A DNA stretch of 22,922 nucleotides, from positions 1 through 22,922 of IMG/VR virus record IMGVR_UViG_3300044640_002126. One strand, written 5' to 3'. The stretch comes from a virus. The first letter of the stretch is position 1. Each line of letters opens with the position of its first letter. Below the pieces are notes generated by a model, which ran no database searches, was not told where the DNA came from, and saw nothing but the letters and a program-made list of their open reading frames with translations. Positions 1-7,793 of this stretch are shown here, one piece after another. Both the position numbers and the translations under genes were made by a program.

Positions 1-746
1 GAAATATTCTTATTAAATTCTTCACCAATTTCTTGTTTGTCGCTTAACAATTTATCCTTAACACGCAATAGTTTATCTTTTGCGTTTAAGTCAGATTCTT
101 TAAGTTTTTCGTCAATCAAATCAATACACTCTCTAACAGTTGCCGCATACACTTCTTTTTTCTTAACATCGTCAGAATCGATAAGTGCTTTTAAAACAGA
201 TTTCTCTGTTTCATCTAAGTTAGAATACTTTTCATTGTACTTATCAACCATTATAGTTGTAAGCATACTGTTAGGTAATTCTATTGTTTCGTTAACGGAT
301 TTTTCTTTGTTTGAGTTAATGTACTCAACAATGTTCTTTATATCATTTGTGATAGAATCAACATTTTTTGCTGTTCTTTTCGTAAAGATAAGTTTAGATA
401 AAGATTCATGCAACCCAACTAATTTAGAGTCATAACCTTCTTCCAATTTAGCTGATAAATCTTTTGATAACGCTAATAATTTTTTGTTTTCTTTTATAAT
501 TTCTGAAGCACTAAATTTCTCTAAAAGTTTAATGTTTTCAGAAACAAAAATGTTAGCCGATAAAGAGTCTTTTTCAACCTTGTTTTCAATGTTATTATAA
601 ACCAAAAATTGAGTTTTTAAAATCTCACTTTCTTTTATAGTTTTAATATATTTTTTAAACAAGTCTTTGTGTTTATCATTTTTTGAAACAACTCCCTCAA
701 CCAATATCCCATTAAATGCGTTTTTTATTTTTCCAAAATTCTGCAT
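1..746 (-). CDS. Lysine-rich helical phage protein downstream of portal (partial, C-terminus cut by window edge)
   Basis: An open frame starts at ATG 744-746 and runs without a stop to base 1, giving 248 residues; the C-terminus lies outside the window. The protein begins MQNFGKIKNAFNGILVEGV. It is rich in Lys, Glu, Leu and Ser, with long predicted helices and no signal peptide or membrane segment. It directly follows the portal gene, where T4 carries its prohead core and protease genes, so a head-assembly role is plausible, but no catalytic motif is visible. An ATATTTATAA motif lies 14 nt upstream of the ATG, so it may have its own late promoter in addition to read-through from the portal gene. 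The start is supported by this motif and an A-rich leader. Function is unknown; that it is a real gene is near certain. Confidence 0.85.
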   Translation of the reverse strand, partial: MQNFGKIKNAFNGILVEGVVSKNDKHKDLFKKYIKTIKESEILKTQFLVYNNIENKVEKDSLSANIFVSENIKLLEKFSASEIIKENKKLLALSKDLSAKLEEGYDSKLVGLHESLSKLIFTKRTAKNVDSITNDIKNIVEYINSNKEKSVNETIELPNSMLTTIMVDKYNEKYSNLDETEKSVLKALIDSDDVKKKEVYAATVRECIDLIDEKLKESDLNAKDKLLRVKDKLLSDKQEIGEEFNKNI

Positions 747-760
747 GTGTTTTATTTTAA

Positions 761-770
761 TTATAAATAT
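761..770 (-). promoter_or_regulatory. Putative late promoter motif (ATATTTATAA) before the 1-746 gene
   Basis: The coding strand reads ATATTTATAATT, 14 nt before the ATG. It is one of nine such motifs in this window placed shortly before gene starts and read in the gene's direction. Confidence 0.6.
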
Positions 771-790
771 TGTAATTTAACCAAAAAGCA

Positions 791-2839
791 TTATTCATCT
801 AACATTTTATTGATATCATCAATCATCCCGTTCATGTCCTCATTAATTTTTAAATTCTTATCATAAATCTTAACCTTTTCGTCTTTATTTTTATCATCTG
901 GTTTTATCGATTCAATCAAAGTATTAACAAATCTATTTTGATATTTTTTGGTTCTTTTATTTAGCTTTTCAGATAAAATATCTTTTCTTTCAGTTAATAA
1001 TTTATCTATCTTTTTAAGCGACTCAGCAACGGGTTCAGCACCAGCTTCAGTTGCGGCTTCTACACCACCTTCTTCAGCTCCAGCTTCAGTTGCAGCTGCG
1101 GATTCCTCACCTTCAGCACCACCTTCTTCACCGAAATCTAAATCTTCACCGCCTAGGCCGCCACCCCCGAAGCCACCGCCCCCGAAGCCACCACCGCCAC
1201 CGCCACCTTCGGCACCGCCTTCATCACCACCTTCAGCACCGCCTTCACCACCGCCACCGTTTAGGGCAGCTTGGAAGTCACCGTAGATTCTATCAACCAC
1301 GTCAAACATACCAGTGTGTTTGATAACATTAGCAGTATTAGCCAACTCAGCAGCCGCTGCTTTTTCCATACGTTGTTCAAGTAAATCTTGTTTGATTTCA
1401 TCGTCAGACCAACCCATGATATCTCTATGCGCACGAGTCCATGACATAGCGGCAAATCCATTTCCAGTATCTGAAACAGCATCTTTAAGAAGTGTAACTT
1501 TAAGTTGTAAATGTTCAATTTTAAGCATTTCAGCTTGAGTTGATGGATTGTTAAGTGTAAGTGTAAAATTATCTAAATCTTCTTCAAAACCTAAAATGTA
1601 TAAATGTATAATAGCTATTTTATTTAGCTCTTGAAGCATTGATTGTTGAATTCTATTTATCGTTCTAGAAAAACGAATATCTTGAAGTGCCAAGTTTTTA
1701 CCATCACCAGTTGCTTCCTCAAAACCTAAGAATGGTTTAGGAACACGCAAAGCTGTAAATAGATTTGCTCTCAAATACTCAATATCAGCAATTTGGTCTA
1801 AGTTAGATGCACCAGGCAACGTATCAATTGGATTTGGGGCATCTTCAGTACGAACTGGAATAAAGAAATCTTGGTCATTAGCCAATTGATTATATCTTAA
1901 ATCAATTTGTCCAGTACCTGGGTCGACAATAGGCATTCTTTTAAATCTATCAGCAATAGTGTTTACGTATGCTTCAACATCAGCATCATCAATGTTACCG
2001 ACATATATTTTGTAAACTCTACGTTCTGGTGCTCTTGTTACACGATATACCAACATTGAATCTTCAGACAATATAAGTTGTTTCCAAATACGTCTAGCTT
2101 TTTCCAAAATAGAAGTACCGTAAGGTAAACGTCTATCGTCACCCAACAGACGGAAATGTGCGATTTGCCATGAATTAAACTCTACGTCACGACCTCTCCA
2201 AAAGAATTTAACCTTATCACCAGTTGAAACCTCTTGATTAGGTAACTCTTTACCACTAATCATATCAAATAAACCGCTTTCTCTGCGTTCCATTTCATAG
2301 TTAGGCATTTGTTTACCACCTAAGATACCATCAGTATCGTTGATGTTAAGATATACAAAGTTATCACCATATTTACATGTATTTCTAGTCCACATAGGTA
2401 AAGTTGTGTGTATATCTAATCTATTGTAAAACAAATCTTCTAATATTGTTTTAACACGTTTACTATCAGAATAAATGTTTAATAATTTACCACGCTCGTT
2501 AACCGTTGTTGATTCTTCCATCATTACATCTAACGCAGCTGCAATAGTTGGATAAAACTCCATAGACTCAAAATCAGAATATGAACCAATACGTGTTGTT
2601 TCATAGTTAATCGATTGTTGGAACAACCCACTTTCGACTTTTTTCCAAGTCTGACCTAAATATTTATTTTGCTGCGCTTGTAACTTAGCCGCTTCATATT
2701 CGGCCTTGTTGTCGGTTTTAAGTAGCTCACCACCACCTATATTGTATCTTTGTGTTGATACTTGTCTTTTTGGCTTTATTCCATCTGGGCTAACTACTTG
2801 CCCAAGTCTTTGAAATATAGTTAAGTTTTTTTCTGCCAT
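791..2839 (-). CDS. Portal (head-tail connector vertex) protein, T4 gp20 family, with long Gly/Ala/Glu-rich C-terminal extension
   Basis: This should form the dodecameric portal ring at one capsid vertex, through which DNA enters and to which TerL docks. About the first 520 of 682 residues look like a T4-type portal: MWTRNTCKYGDNFVYLNI in the wing region, then EDSMLVYRVTRAPERRVYKI, a segment around DTLPGASNLDQIADIEYL, and RANLFTALRVPKPFLG in the stem/crown region. T4 gp20 is 524 aa. This one adds about 160 residues: a low-complexity Gly/Glu/Ala tract (about residues 526-604) and a charged, coiled-coil-like tail of about 78 residues. It lies two genes downstream of terL, with only an 81-aa gene between. 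The leader (AACTAAAAAATT) is A-rich with no Shine-Dalgarno sequence. No clear promoter motif is present, so it is probably co-transcribed with terL. The portal call is strong; the role of the extension is unknown. Confidence 0.93.
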   Translation of the reverse strand: MAEKNLTIFQRLGQVVSPDGIKPKRQVSTQRYNIGGGELLKTDNKAEYEAAKLQAQQNKYLGQTWKKVESGLFQQSINYETTRIGSYSDFESMEFYPTIAAALDVMMEESTTVNERGKLLNIYSDSKRVKTILEDLFYNRLDIHTTLPMWTRNTCKYGDNFVYLNINDTDGILGGKQMPNYEMERRESGLFDMISGKELPNQEVSTGDKVKFFWRGRDVEFNSWQIAHFRLLGDDRRLPYGTSILEKARRIWKQLILSEDSMLVYRVTRAPERRVYKIYVGNIDDADVEAYVNTIADRFKRMPIVDPGTGQIDLRYNQLANDQDFFIPVRTEDAPNPIDTLPGASNLDQIADIEYLRANLFTALRVPKPFLGFEEATGDGKNLALQDIRFSRTINRIQQSMLQELNKIAIIHLYILGFEEDLDNFTLTLNNPSTQAEMLKIEHLQLKVTLLKDAVSDTGNGFAAMSWTRAHRDIMGWSDDEIKQDLLEQRMEKAAAAELANTANVIKHTGMFDVVDRIYGDFQAALNGGGGEGGAEGGDEGGAEGGGGGGGFGGGGFGGGGLGGEDLDFGEEGGAEGEESAAATEAGAEEGGVEAATEAGAEPVAESLKKIDKLLTERKDILSEKLNKRTKKYQNRFVNTLIESIKPDDKNKDEKVKIYDKNLKINEDMNGMIDDINKMLDE
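1027..1263 (-). repeat. Low-complexity GGN/GCN tract encoding the Gly/Ala/Glu-rich portal segment
   Basis: The tract encodes runs of Gly broken by Glu, Ala and Phe (GGGFGGGGFGGGGLGG) and then alternating Ala/Glu/Gly/Thr. It is a local GC-rich island in AT-rich DNA and stays in frame throughout, as expected for a flexible linker kept by selection. Short direct repeats such as CCCGAAGCCACC occur in it on the plus strand. Confidence 0.85.
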
Positions 2840-2885
2840 AATTTTTTAGTTATAATATAATGAATTTTTTGGTAAATTAAATAGT

Positions 2886-3131
2886 TTATTCAACGTAATC
2901 ACACTCAACGTATGCGTCATGTCTTTGCTCAGAATTAACAACTGTTAAATCATAGACGTAAGTAGTAATCCAATCTTGACCTTGCGAACCAGCGGTTGCG
3001 TTACAAAAGAAAGGTTTAACTGTTTGTCTATTTTGTGCTGCTTTATTACTAAAATTATTAGGTTGTGGCGACCATTTATAAATTTGGTTACCATAACTTT
3101 TCTGAATAAATATTTTTTTACCTAATCCCAT
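2886..3131 (-). CDS. Small conserved-context protein between terL and portal (81 aa), unknown
   Basis: This 81-residue protein begins MGLGKKIFIQKSYGNQ and ends in an acidic VECDYVE. Its mix of aromatic, polar and beta-prone residues (DWITTYVYDLTVVN) suggests a compact beta fold. There is no signal peptide, membrane helix or recognisable motif. It starts 12 nt after the terL stop and its stop lies 46 nt before the portal start, so all three are almost certainly on one transcript. Position suggests a head or connector accessory protein, but this is context only. The frame is intact and the spacing tight, so it is probably a real gene. Confidence 0.75.
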   Translation of the reverse strand: MGLGKKIFIQKSYGNQIYKWSPQPNNFSNKAAQNRQTVKPFFCNATAGSQGQDWITTYVYDLTVVNSEQRHDAYVECDYVE

Positions 3132-3143
3132 TTTTAATTGTTT

Positions 3144-4904
3144 TTATCTCACTTTACCAAATAACCAAGCGTATTCACCTCTAGGGTCTTGTACATTTCT
3201 GTAAGCAGCGTGGTTAGGGTTTATTTTTTTCTCTACTTGTTTTGTTTGTGGGTTAATCGTTGAAGTGACTGGTTGAGTCGTTGACGAGTTAGTCCAACTA
3301 GACAAAATGGCTTTTGTTTGTTTTTCTAATTTTTCCAGATTCTTAAATGAGTGTTCCAAAACCCACAAAGCCATACCCAAAGACATAAGTAAGTCATCGT
3401 GATACCCTTCCATGTGGTCTGGTCTACCATTTTTATAAATAAACGTTTTCATCTCAGAAATCAACCTAGATGAACGAATCTTAACACCATTGGTTCTAAT
3501 GTTATACTCCAAATTAGAAATCATTGGTAATCTAACGTTTGTTGCGTGAAAACCTGGTATCTTATTACCTTTATCATAAGATGATAATTCTCTTTGTCTA
3601 GCAGATAAAATTTTACCGTTTGTAGAATCGTAATGTAAACGCTTATACTCAAATTCTAATAATTTTAACACTGTTGATACTCCCATACCACCAGTTACAT
3701 CGACAACTGTATAAGCTTTGTATAGATTACCATACTCTTCAACTATTTGGGCTAGTAAATCTGGTTGTATCTTACCTTGATACTCCATAACTTGCTCCAT
3801 AGTTGTAAAATCTATGATTACTATTGTTGAAGAATCCTCTCCATCACCCCTAGATACATCGACACCCATTATGTACTGATGTCCTTCTTGTGGTTCTTCC
3901 CAAATCCATGTTTCTTGTTCTAAACCACTAGTATATTTAGGTTCTTTTACGTTATGTTTCTCGTGGTACTCAATAAATTCTTCATTTATTACGTTACCCC
4001 CAGAACCGATAAAAGATACGTCCAACTCTTGCGCAATCATTTTGGCATCGTTGTTCATACCCCTACACATTTCATCATACCATGATGATGTAGGTTTCCA
4101 ACCTTCAGCTATACGAGCATTATAAGAAGCAAATGTAAATTCATATTCTCTTTCAGAATCATCACCTTTAATCCAAGATAGGTCTTTGTTATACCTCAAA
4201 TCTTCATACCATTTCATTTCAATGATATTAAAATTGTTCTTTTTATTTCTGGCTTGGTCGTATGTTTTGTAATACAAAGAATCCATACCATTAGGTGTTG
4301 AAATAAGTGTTGCTCTACCACCAGTACCTAACGCTGTTAATGCTGCACCGAATACTTCAGCTCCGTTATCAATATAAGCAGCCTCATCCATAATAAGGAA
4401 TGTAGGTGTAAAACCCCTCAAAGCATCTTTTGATGTTGCAACCGCTTTTACACGACTACCGTTTGGTAATTTAATCTCTTTTTTAGAATCCGTTAAGAAA
4501 ATAGTTTTAGATTCATTTTTAGGGTTACCATAATATTCGTGACCCCAAACCCATCTAGGTAATTGAGATAGAAAATCTTTAATTTTAGCCAAGAACTCGA
4601 AAGCTAACTCTTGCTTGTTGGCGATAATCAGAATCGCTTCTGGGTTATCCTTATCAGCAAAGCCAACCTTTATTGACATATAAGCGGCTGTAGTTGTTGA
4701 TACACCAGCTTGTCTAGGTTTAGTTACAATATTAAATCTATGCTTTTCATACGCACTAATAATCTCTTTCTGCCTTGGAAATAATTTGAAAGGCACGAAA
4801 CCCTCTTGGGTTTTGTCAAACGTCTCCAAATATGTTTCAATAGCATACGTTGGGTTCGTAAGACATCTTGCGTACTCTTTAAATATCTCTTGTGTTGTTA
4901 GCAT
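3144..4904 (-). CDS. Terminase large subunit (ATPase + nuclease DNA-packaging motor), T4 gp17-like
   Basis: TerL pumps DNA into the prohead through the portal and cuts the concatemer. The 586-aa protein has an N-terminal ASCE ATPase: Walker A-like PRQAGVST at about residues 63-70, Walker B TFLIMDEAAY at 168-177 and the coupling motif STPNG at 202-206. The C-terminal RNase H-like nuclease shows MGVDVSRGDGEDSST (D349), TVVDVTGGMG (D402) and YHDDLLMSLGMALWV (D503/D504), a complete acidic triad. The Walker A is unusual: where T4 gp17 has SRQLGKTT, here Val replaces the Lys next to Ser-Thr and a Lys sits just upstream (TKPRQAGVST). The length is close to T4 gp17 (610 aa). A late-type motif ATATTTATAA lies 12 nt before the ATG and a terminator from the upstream gene precedes it, so terL appears to head its own unit with the 81-aa and portal genes. 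Confidence 0.96.
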   Translation of the reverse strand: MLTTQEIFKEYARCLTNPTYAIETYLETFDKTQEGFVPFKLFPRQKEIISAYEKHRFNIVTKPRQAGVSTTTAAYMSIKVGFADKDNPEAILIIANKQELAFEFLAKIKDFLSQLPRWVWGHEYYGNPKNESKTIFLTDSKKEIKLPNGSRVKAVATSKDALRGFTPTFLIMDEAAYIDNGAEVFGAALTALGTGGRATLISTPNGMDSLYYKTYDQARNKKNNFNIIEMKWYEDLRYNKDLSWIKGDDSEREYEFTFASYNARIAEGWKPTSSWYDEMCRGMNNDAKMIAQELDVSFIGSGGNVINEEFIEYHEKHNVKEPKYTSGLEQETWIWEEPQEGHQYIMGVDVSRGDGEDSSTIVIIDFTTMEQVMEYQGKIQPDLLAQIVEEYGNLYKAYTVVDVTGGMGVSTVLKLLEFEYKRLHYDSTNGKILSARQRELSSYDKGNKIPGFHATNVRLPMISNLEYNIRTNGVKIRSSRLISEMKTFIYKNGRPDHMEGYHDDLLMSLGMALWVLEHSFKNLEKLEKQTKAILSSWTNSSTTQPVTSTINPQTKQVEKKINPNHAAYRNVQDPRGEYAWLFGKVR

Positions 4905-4916
4905 ATTCTTTTTTTA

Positions 4917-4926
4917 TTATAAATAT
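4917..4926 (-). promoter_or_regulatory. Putative late promoter motif (ATATTTATAA) before terL
   Basis: The coding strand reads CATATTTATAATAAAA, 12 nt before the terL ATG and directly downstream of the hairpin at 4962-4984. A new start is expected here because the preceding unit ends at that hairpin. Confidence 0.65.
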
Positions 4927-4961
4927 GCCGAAATCAAGTAAAATGGTTTATTTTAAATGAC

Positions 4962-4984
4962 AAAGGCCCCTAAAAGGAGCCTTT
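4962..4984 (-). terminator. Rho-independent-type terminator after the 437-aa gene
   Basis: On the minus strand AAAGGCTCC, loop TTTTA, GGGGCCTTT forms a 9-bp stem with one G-U pair. The following T content is modest (GTCATTTAAAA). It lies just after the stop at 5007 and before the terL promoter motif. Confidence 0.7.
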
Positions 4985-5006
4985 ACCAATATTTATGTGT
5001 TAATTT

Positions 5007-6320
5007 TTAAAATAATTCATCAAAATCAAACCCATCTTCACCATCGGAATCACCATCGGAATCATCTGACGTTGAACCACGCATAAGCTCATCAAAATCA
5101 AACCCTTCACCATCGGAATCACCATCGGAAACCTCTTCATTATAATTGCTTATTTCATTCATGGCCTCATTGAATTCTTCCTCTTTCAACGCACCGTTTA
5201 CTTCATTAACAATGTCTTTTATGATTTTTTTACCTTCTTTAGTATTAGCCATTACCTCTCTCATTTTAAGGTTGAACTCATCAACTGGCAACGCAGCTAA
5301 TTCACTATAGACATGATGTTTTAAATGGAAATCATCTGGTTCAATTGCGTTTGTAAATCTACCCCAAAGTCCAGGACCCAATCTCATATCCCATGGTTCA
5401 GCTGCTAAATAATCCGCTTGATTAACAACATACTCACCAGTTTTTCTGTCTTTTGGTAATCCGTGTGCTGATAACAATTCCATAACACCTTTTATTAGTT
5501 CATGGATAAGAACTGGGAACACCATAGCTTGTGCGTGTATAACAGCTTTTGGTCTTGATGGGGTTGGGAATTCAACCTTAACAACACCACCGCTTACACC
5601 GTTATCCATTTTAGGTATAACATAATACATATAATCAGCAGCTGCCATCATTTTAGAGTATTTGTTAGCTAAACGTGGTTCAATGTTTGTCAACTCATCG
5701 TCAACCATATGGAACATGTGGTTACATTTTTTAGCGGCACCTTGCGTCATAGCGTTAAGGAATCTTCTTTTAGCAACTTCTTTGCTAGCATTAATCATGG
5801 CTTCATGATTATCGAATTCCATTTCCAACGTTATTGGTTTAGGGTTTTTCTTTGTACCTACCATGTTTATTTTATCGGTCAATTCAGCACGAATTTCAAC
5901 AACATCTTCACCCATATTGTATTCTTCTCTAACCATTTTGATAGCTAGCTCAACTAATTTTTGTCTATTTTTAGTTTCTAAACCAATAGCTTCGTATACC
6001 ATTGGCATCATACCAGTTATTAGGCTGTTGTTGTCAATTGAATCGCAATCAAAAGCTCTTTTATAACGTTTTGCAACCTCATTAAATCTCTCACCCATAA
6101 TTGATTCTTCAAAACTGTGTTCTTGTGAATCTGGGAAGATAGGGTGTTTACTTAAAGAATGTTTCTTCTCTTTCAATTCAATTTCAAGTTGAGGGTGCAT
6201 CCTTTCAGTCAAGCCTTCTGGGTATAAAACACTTTCATTTAAAGGTTTAACACCAGAAACTTGTTTACCTAATTTAGATTTTCTCAATGCTTCTTCAGCT
6301 ATTTTTTTGTAATCACTCAT
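5007..6320 (-). CDS. Conserved T4-like phage protein of unknown function with duplicated acidic C-terminal peptide (437 aa)
   Basis: This soluble, mixed alpha/beta protein has no signal peptide or membrane helix. Distinctive stretches are MGERFNEVAKRYKRAFD (about residue 75), KNPKPITLEMEFDNHEAM, AAADYMYYVIPKMDNGV and VIHAQAMVFPVLIHELIKG. The pattern recalls conserved unknown proteins of marine T4-like phages, from memory only. The last ~45 residues are Asp/Gly/Ser-rich and contain the peptide GFDFDEL twice, the second copy ending the protein as GFDFDELF. The start codon overlaps the upstream stop as TAATG, so translation is probably coupled. A terminator follows. Its place between other virion-type genes and terL suggests a head/neck or packaging role, unproven. 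HELIKG lacks the second His of a zincin, so I do not call a protease. Confidence 0.8.
   Translation of the reverse strand: MSDYKKIAEEALRKSKLGKQVSGVKPLNESVLYPEGLTERMHPQLEIELKEKKHSLSKHPIFPDSQEHSFEESIMGERFNEVAKRYKRAFDCDSIDNNSLITGMMPMVYEAIGLETKNRQKLVELAIKMVREEYNMGEDVVEIRAELTDKINMVGTKKNPKPITLEMEFDNHEAMINASKEVAKRRFLNAMTQGAAKKCNHMFHMVDDELTNIEPRLANKYSKMMAAADYMYYVIPKMDNGVSGGVVKVEFPTPSRPKAVIHAQAMVFPVLIHELIKGVMELLSAHGLPKDRKTGEYVVNQADYLAAEPWDMRLGPGLWGRFTNAIEPDDFHLKHHVYSELAALPVDEFNLKMREVMANTKEGKKIIKDIVNEVNGALKEEEFNEAMNEISNYNEEVSDGDSDGEGFDFDELMRGSTSDDSDGDSDGEDGFDFDELF
5017..5130. repeat. Direct repeat (45 and 42 nt copies) encoding the doubled acidic C-terminal peptide
   Basis: Copy 1 spans 5017-5061 and copy 2 spans 5089-5130. 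Both begin TCATCAAAATCAAACCC and end CACCATCGGAA on the plus strand; copy 1 has three extra bases. Within each, ACCATCGGAATC-type units repeat again. The repeat encodes two copies of SDGDSDGE followed by GFDFDEL. Confidence 0.85.
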
Positions 6321-7396
6321 TATTTTATGTCTTTTACTTTTACTTTTTTTATTACTTTTCTACCACCAATACTCTCTAAAAGTTCTTTTTTAGTAATAAT
6401 TCTAGATTCAGTAGTTGGTTTTGCGCTATCACCAGTCAAAGGTGCTTCAGATGGGTCATCTTTAGCCAACTCTTTATATGAAGAAATAATTTGTGGTAAC
6501 TTCTCAATAGGTACATTTATCAATTGACCTATTTTAGCTAAAAAAACTGATTGCTCAACGGGTGTGTCTAATTTAGCAAAATACTTACCAAACATGTTGG
6601 TCATTTTATCAATCAATATTTTAACATCACCTTTAAGTTTAGATATATCAACATTTTCGTCAACTTCATCTTTATTTGCGTTGCTAAAACCTTCTTTAAA
6701 GTATTCACCAGCTCTAAATGATTTTAACTGTCTAACACCCATATAATCTTCCTCTGGACCTAATTTGATACCAGACCTCATCATTTCTTTATAGTTATTA
6801 AACTTACCTACGATTTCACCAGTGTTTATATTAACAAAAAAATGTTTATAACCTTCTAAATCTCTTAGGTTTAGATAGTTCATCAAATCCTCTTTATCAA
6901 AATATTCTCTTTCAGCAGCGGCATAGTCATATTCCTCGACTGGTTGTTTAGTTGATTTTTCTCTTTCAACAACTGGTTTAACAACATTTTCTTCAAAGTA
7001 TTCGACTGGGTGAATTAGGTTATTACCAGCATCGTCCATATCATCAAAACAATAAACTGCCATGACAACTTCTTTATTTGGGTTCAAACCCCTAACCATT
7101 TGATAGTTTTTACCGTCAATTGTAAATGGTTTTGAAATCTCACCAGTGTTGGTATCTTTTACGTTTGAAAGATATTTGATGGTAGCTTGGTCTTGTGGTT
7201 CAATAACTTCACCAGTTTCAAGTAAATCTGAAATTGACGTATCACTACTATTATCTTTTGTAAAATATACTTCAATGTCTGGGTTTTGTTTTTGAAGGTT
7301 AGCCAACGTACTAGTAGTCTGACGACTTTTCAAATCTTTTTGCGTTACACCAATTCTAAACTTTTCAGTTTCATCGATGCTATTTTTGTTTTTCAT
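6320..7396 (-). CDS. Unknown phage protein (358 aa) with Lys-rich C-terminus
   Basis: The frame is complete from ATG to TAA with no family I can name. The N-terminal ~115 residues carry a beta-rich patch (EISKPFTIDGKNYQMVRG, then KEVVMAVYCFDDMDD). The middle has HFFVNINTGEIVGKFNNYKE, and the C-terminal half is helical (residues ~250-320). The protein ends KKELLESIGGRKVIKKVKVK, a basic tail like that of the 343-aa protein at 9835-10866 (VKKKVLTIKKK). It overlaps the upstream 137-aa gene by 17 nt and shares TAATG with the downstream gene, so it sits in a translationally coupled chain. Structural or head-assembly roles are inferred from context only. Confidence 0.75.
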   Translation of the reverse strand: MKNKNSIDETEKFRIGVTQKDLKSRQTTSTLANLQKQNPDIEVYFTKDNSSDTSISDLLETGEVIEPQDQATIKYLSNVKDTNTGEISKPFTIDGKNYQMVRGLNPNKEVVMAVYCFDDMDDAGNNLIHPVEYFEENVVKPVVEREKSTKQPVEEYDYAAAEREYFDKEDLMNYLNLRDLEGYKHFFVNINTGEIVGKFNNYKEMMRSGIKLGPEEDYMGVRQLKSFRAGEYFKEGFSNANKDEVDENVDISKLKGDVKILIDKMTNMFGKYFAKLDTPVEQSVFLAKIGQLINVPIEKLPQIISSYKELAKDDPSEAPLTGDSAKPTTESRIITKKELLESIGGRKVIKKVKVKDIK

Positions 7397-7793
7397 AATT
7401 CTGTTTATTATATTCTAATATTAGGTCTTTTTCATATAATTTTGACTCAACAGATTCACCAGTTTCGCCAAACTTAAAACAAAGTCTTTTTTCTGGGTAA
7501 GAATCATAAGCATTTATATTCTCCCAAGCCAAAGCTATAACATCATCAACGGCATCCCAAACAGCAAAGGTGTCACTCTCTTGAATGACATCCAATTTTA
7601 ATTCAGATTCCAACCTACCAACTTTTTTAATGAAATGGTCATGAGGTGCCTCTGGTCTACCAGAAGCTGGGAACGTATCCCAATCATCACCATCTATGTT
7701 TTTTGTTGTGTCAGAGAATATAAATTCGTAAATAAAATTACCTTTATAGTCTTTGCCTACCTTATTAACATATATTAAAAAAAGTCCTTTCAT
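7380..7793 (-). CDS. Conserved phage protein of unknown function (137 aa)
   Basis: Begins MKGLFLIYVNKVGKDYKGN and contains DGDDWDTFPASGRPEAPHD and SDTFAVWDAVDDVIALAWEN. This is a compact acidic/aromatic protein with no membrane segment. The pattern resembles a short protein I remember from T4-like marine phages, of unknown role. Its start codon overlaps the preceding stop as TAATG and its 3' end overlaps the next gene by 17 nt, both pointing to coupled translation. No active-site motif is visible. Confidence 0.75.
   Translation of the reverse strand: MKGLFLIYVNKVGKDYKGNFIYEFIFSDTTKNIDGDDWDTFPASGRPEAPHDHFIKKVGRLESELKLDVIQESDTFAVWDAVDDVIALAWENINAYDSYPEKRLCFKFGETGESVESKLYEKDLILEYNKQNYEKQK

Noticed and set aside
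37-435. 132-codon plus-strand frame at the left edge
   Set aside because: Ser/Phe-rich antisense of the lysine-rich partial gene on the minus strand.
948-1323. Plus-strand open frames rich in Pro/Ser and Arg/His
   Set aside because: They are shadows of the Gly/Ala/Glu-rich portal tract; composition follows from the repeats and they have no start context.
3100-3120. ATATTTATT copy as a promoter
   Set aside because: It lies just inside the 81-aa coding region, encoding K-I-F-I, so it is most likely chance.
5470-5530. Metalloprotease motif in the 437-aa protein (HELIKG)
   Set aside because: The second His of HExxH is missing (Lys instead) and no third ligand pattern is evident.
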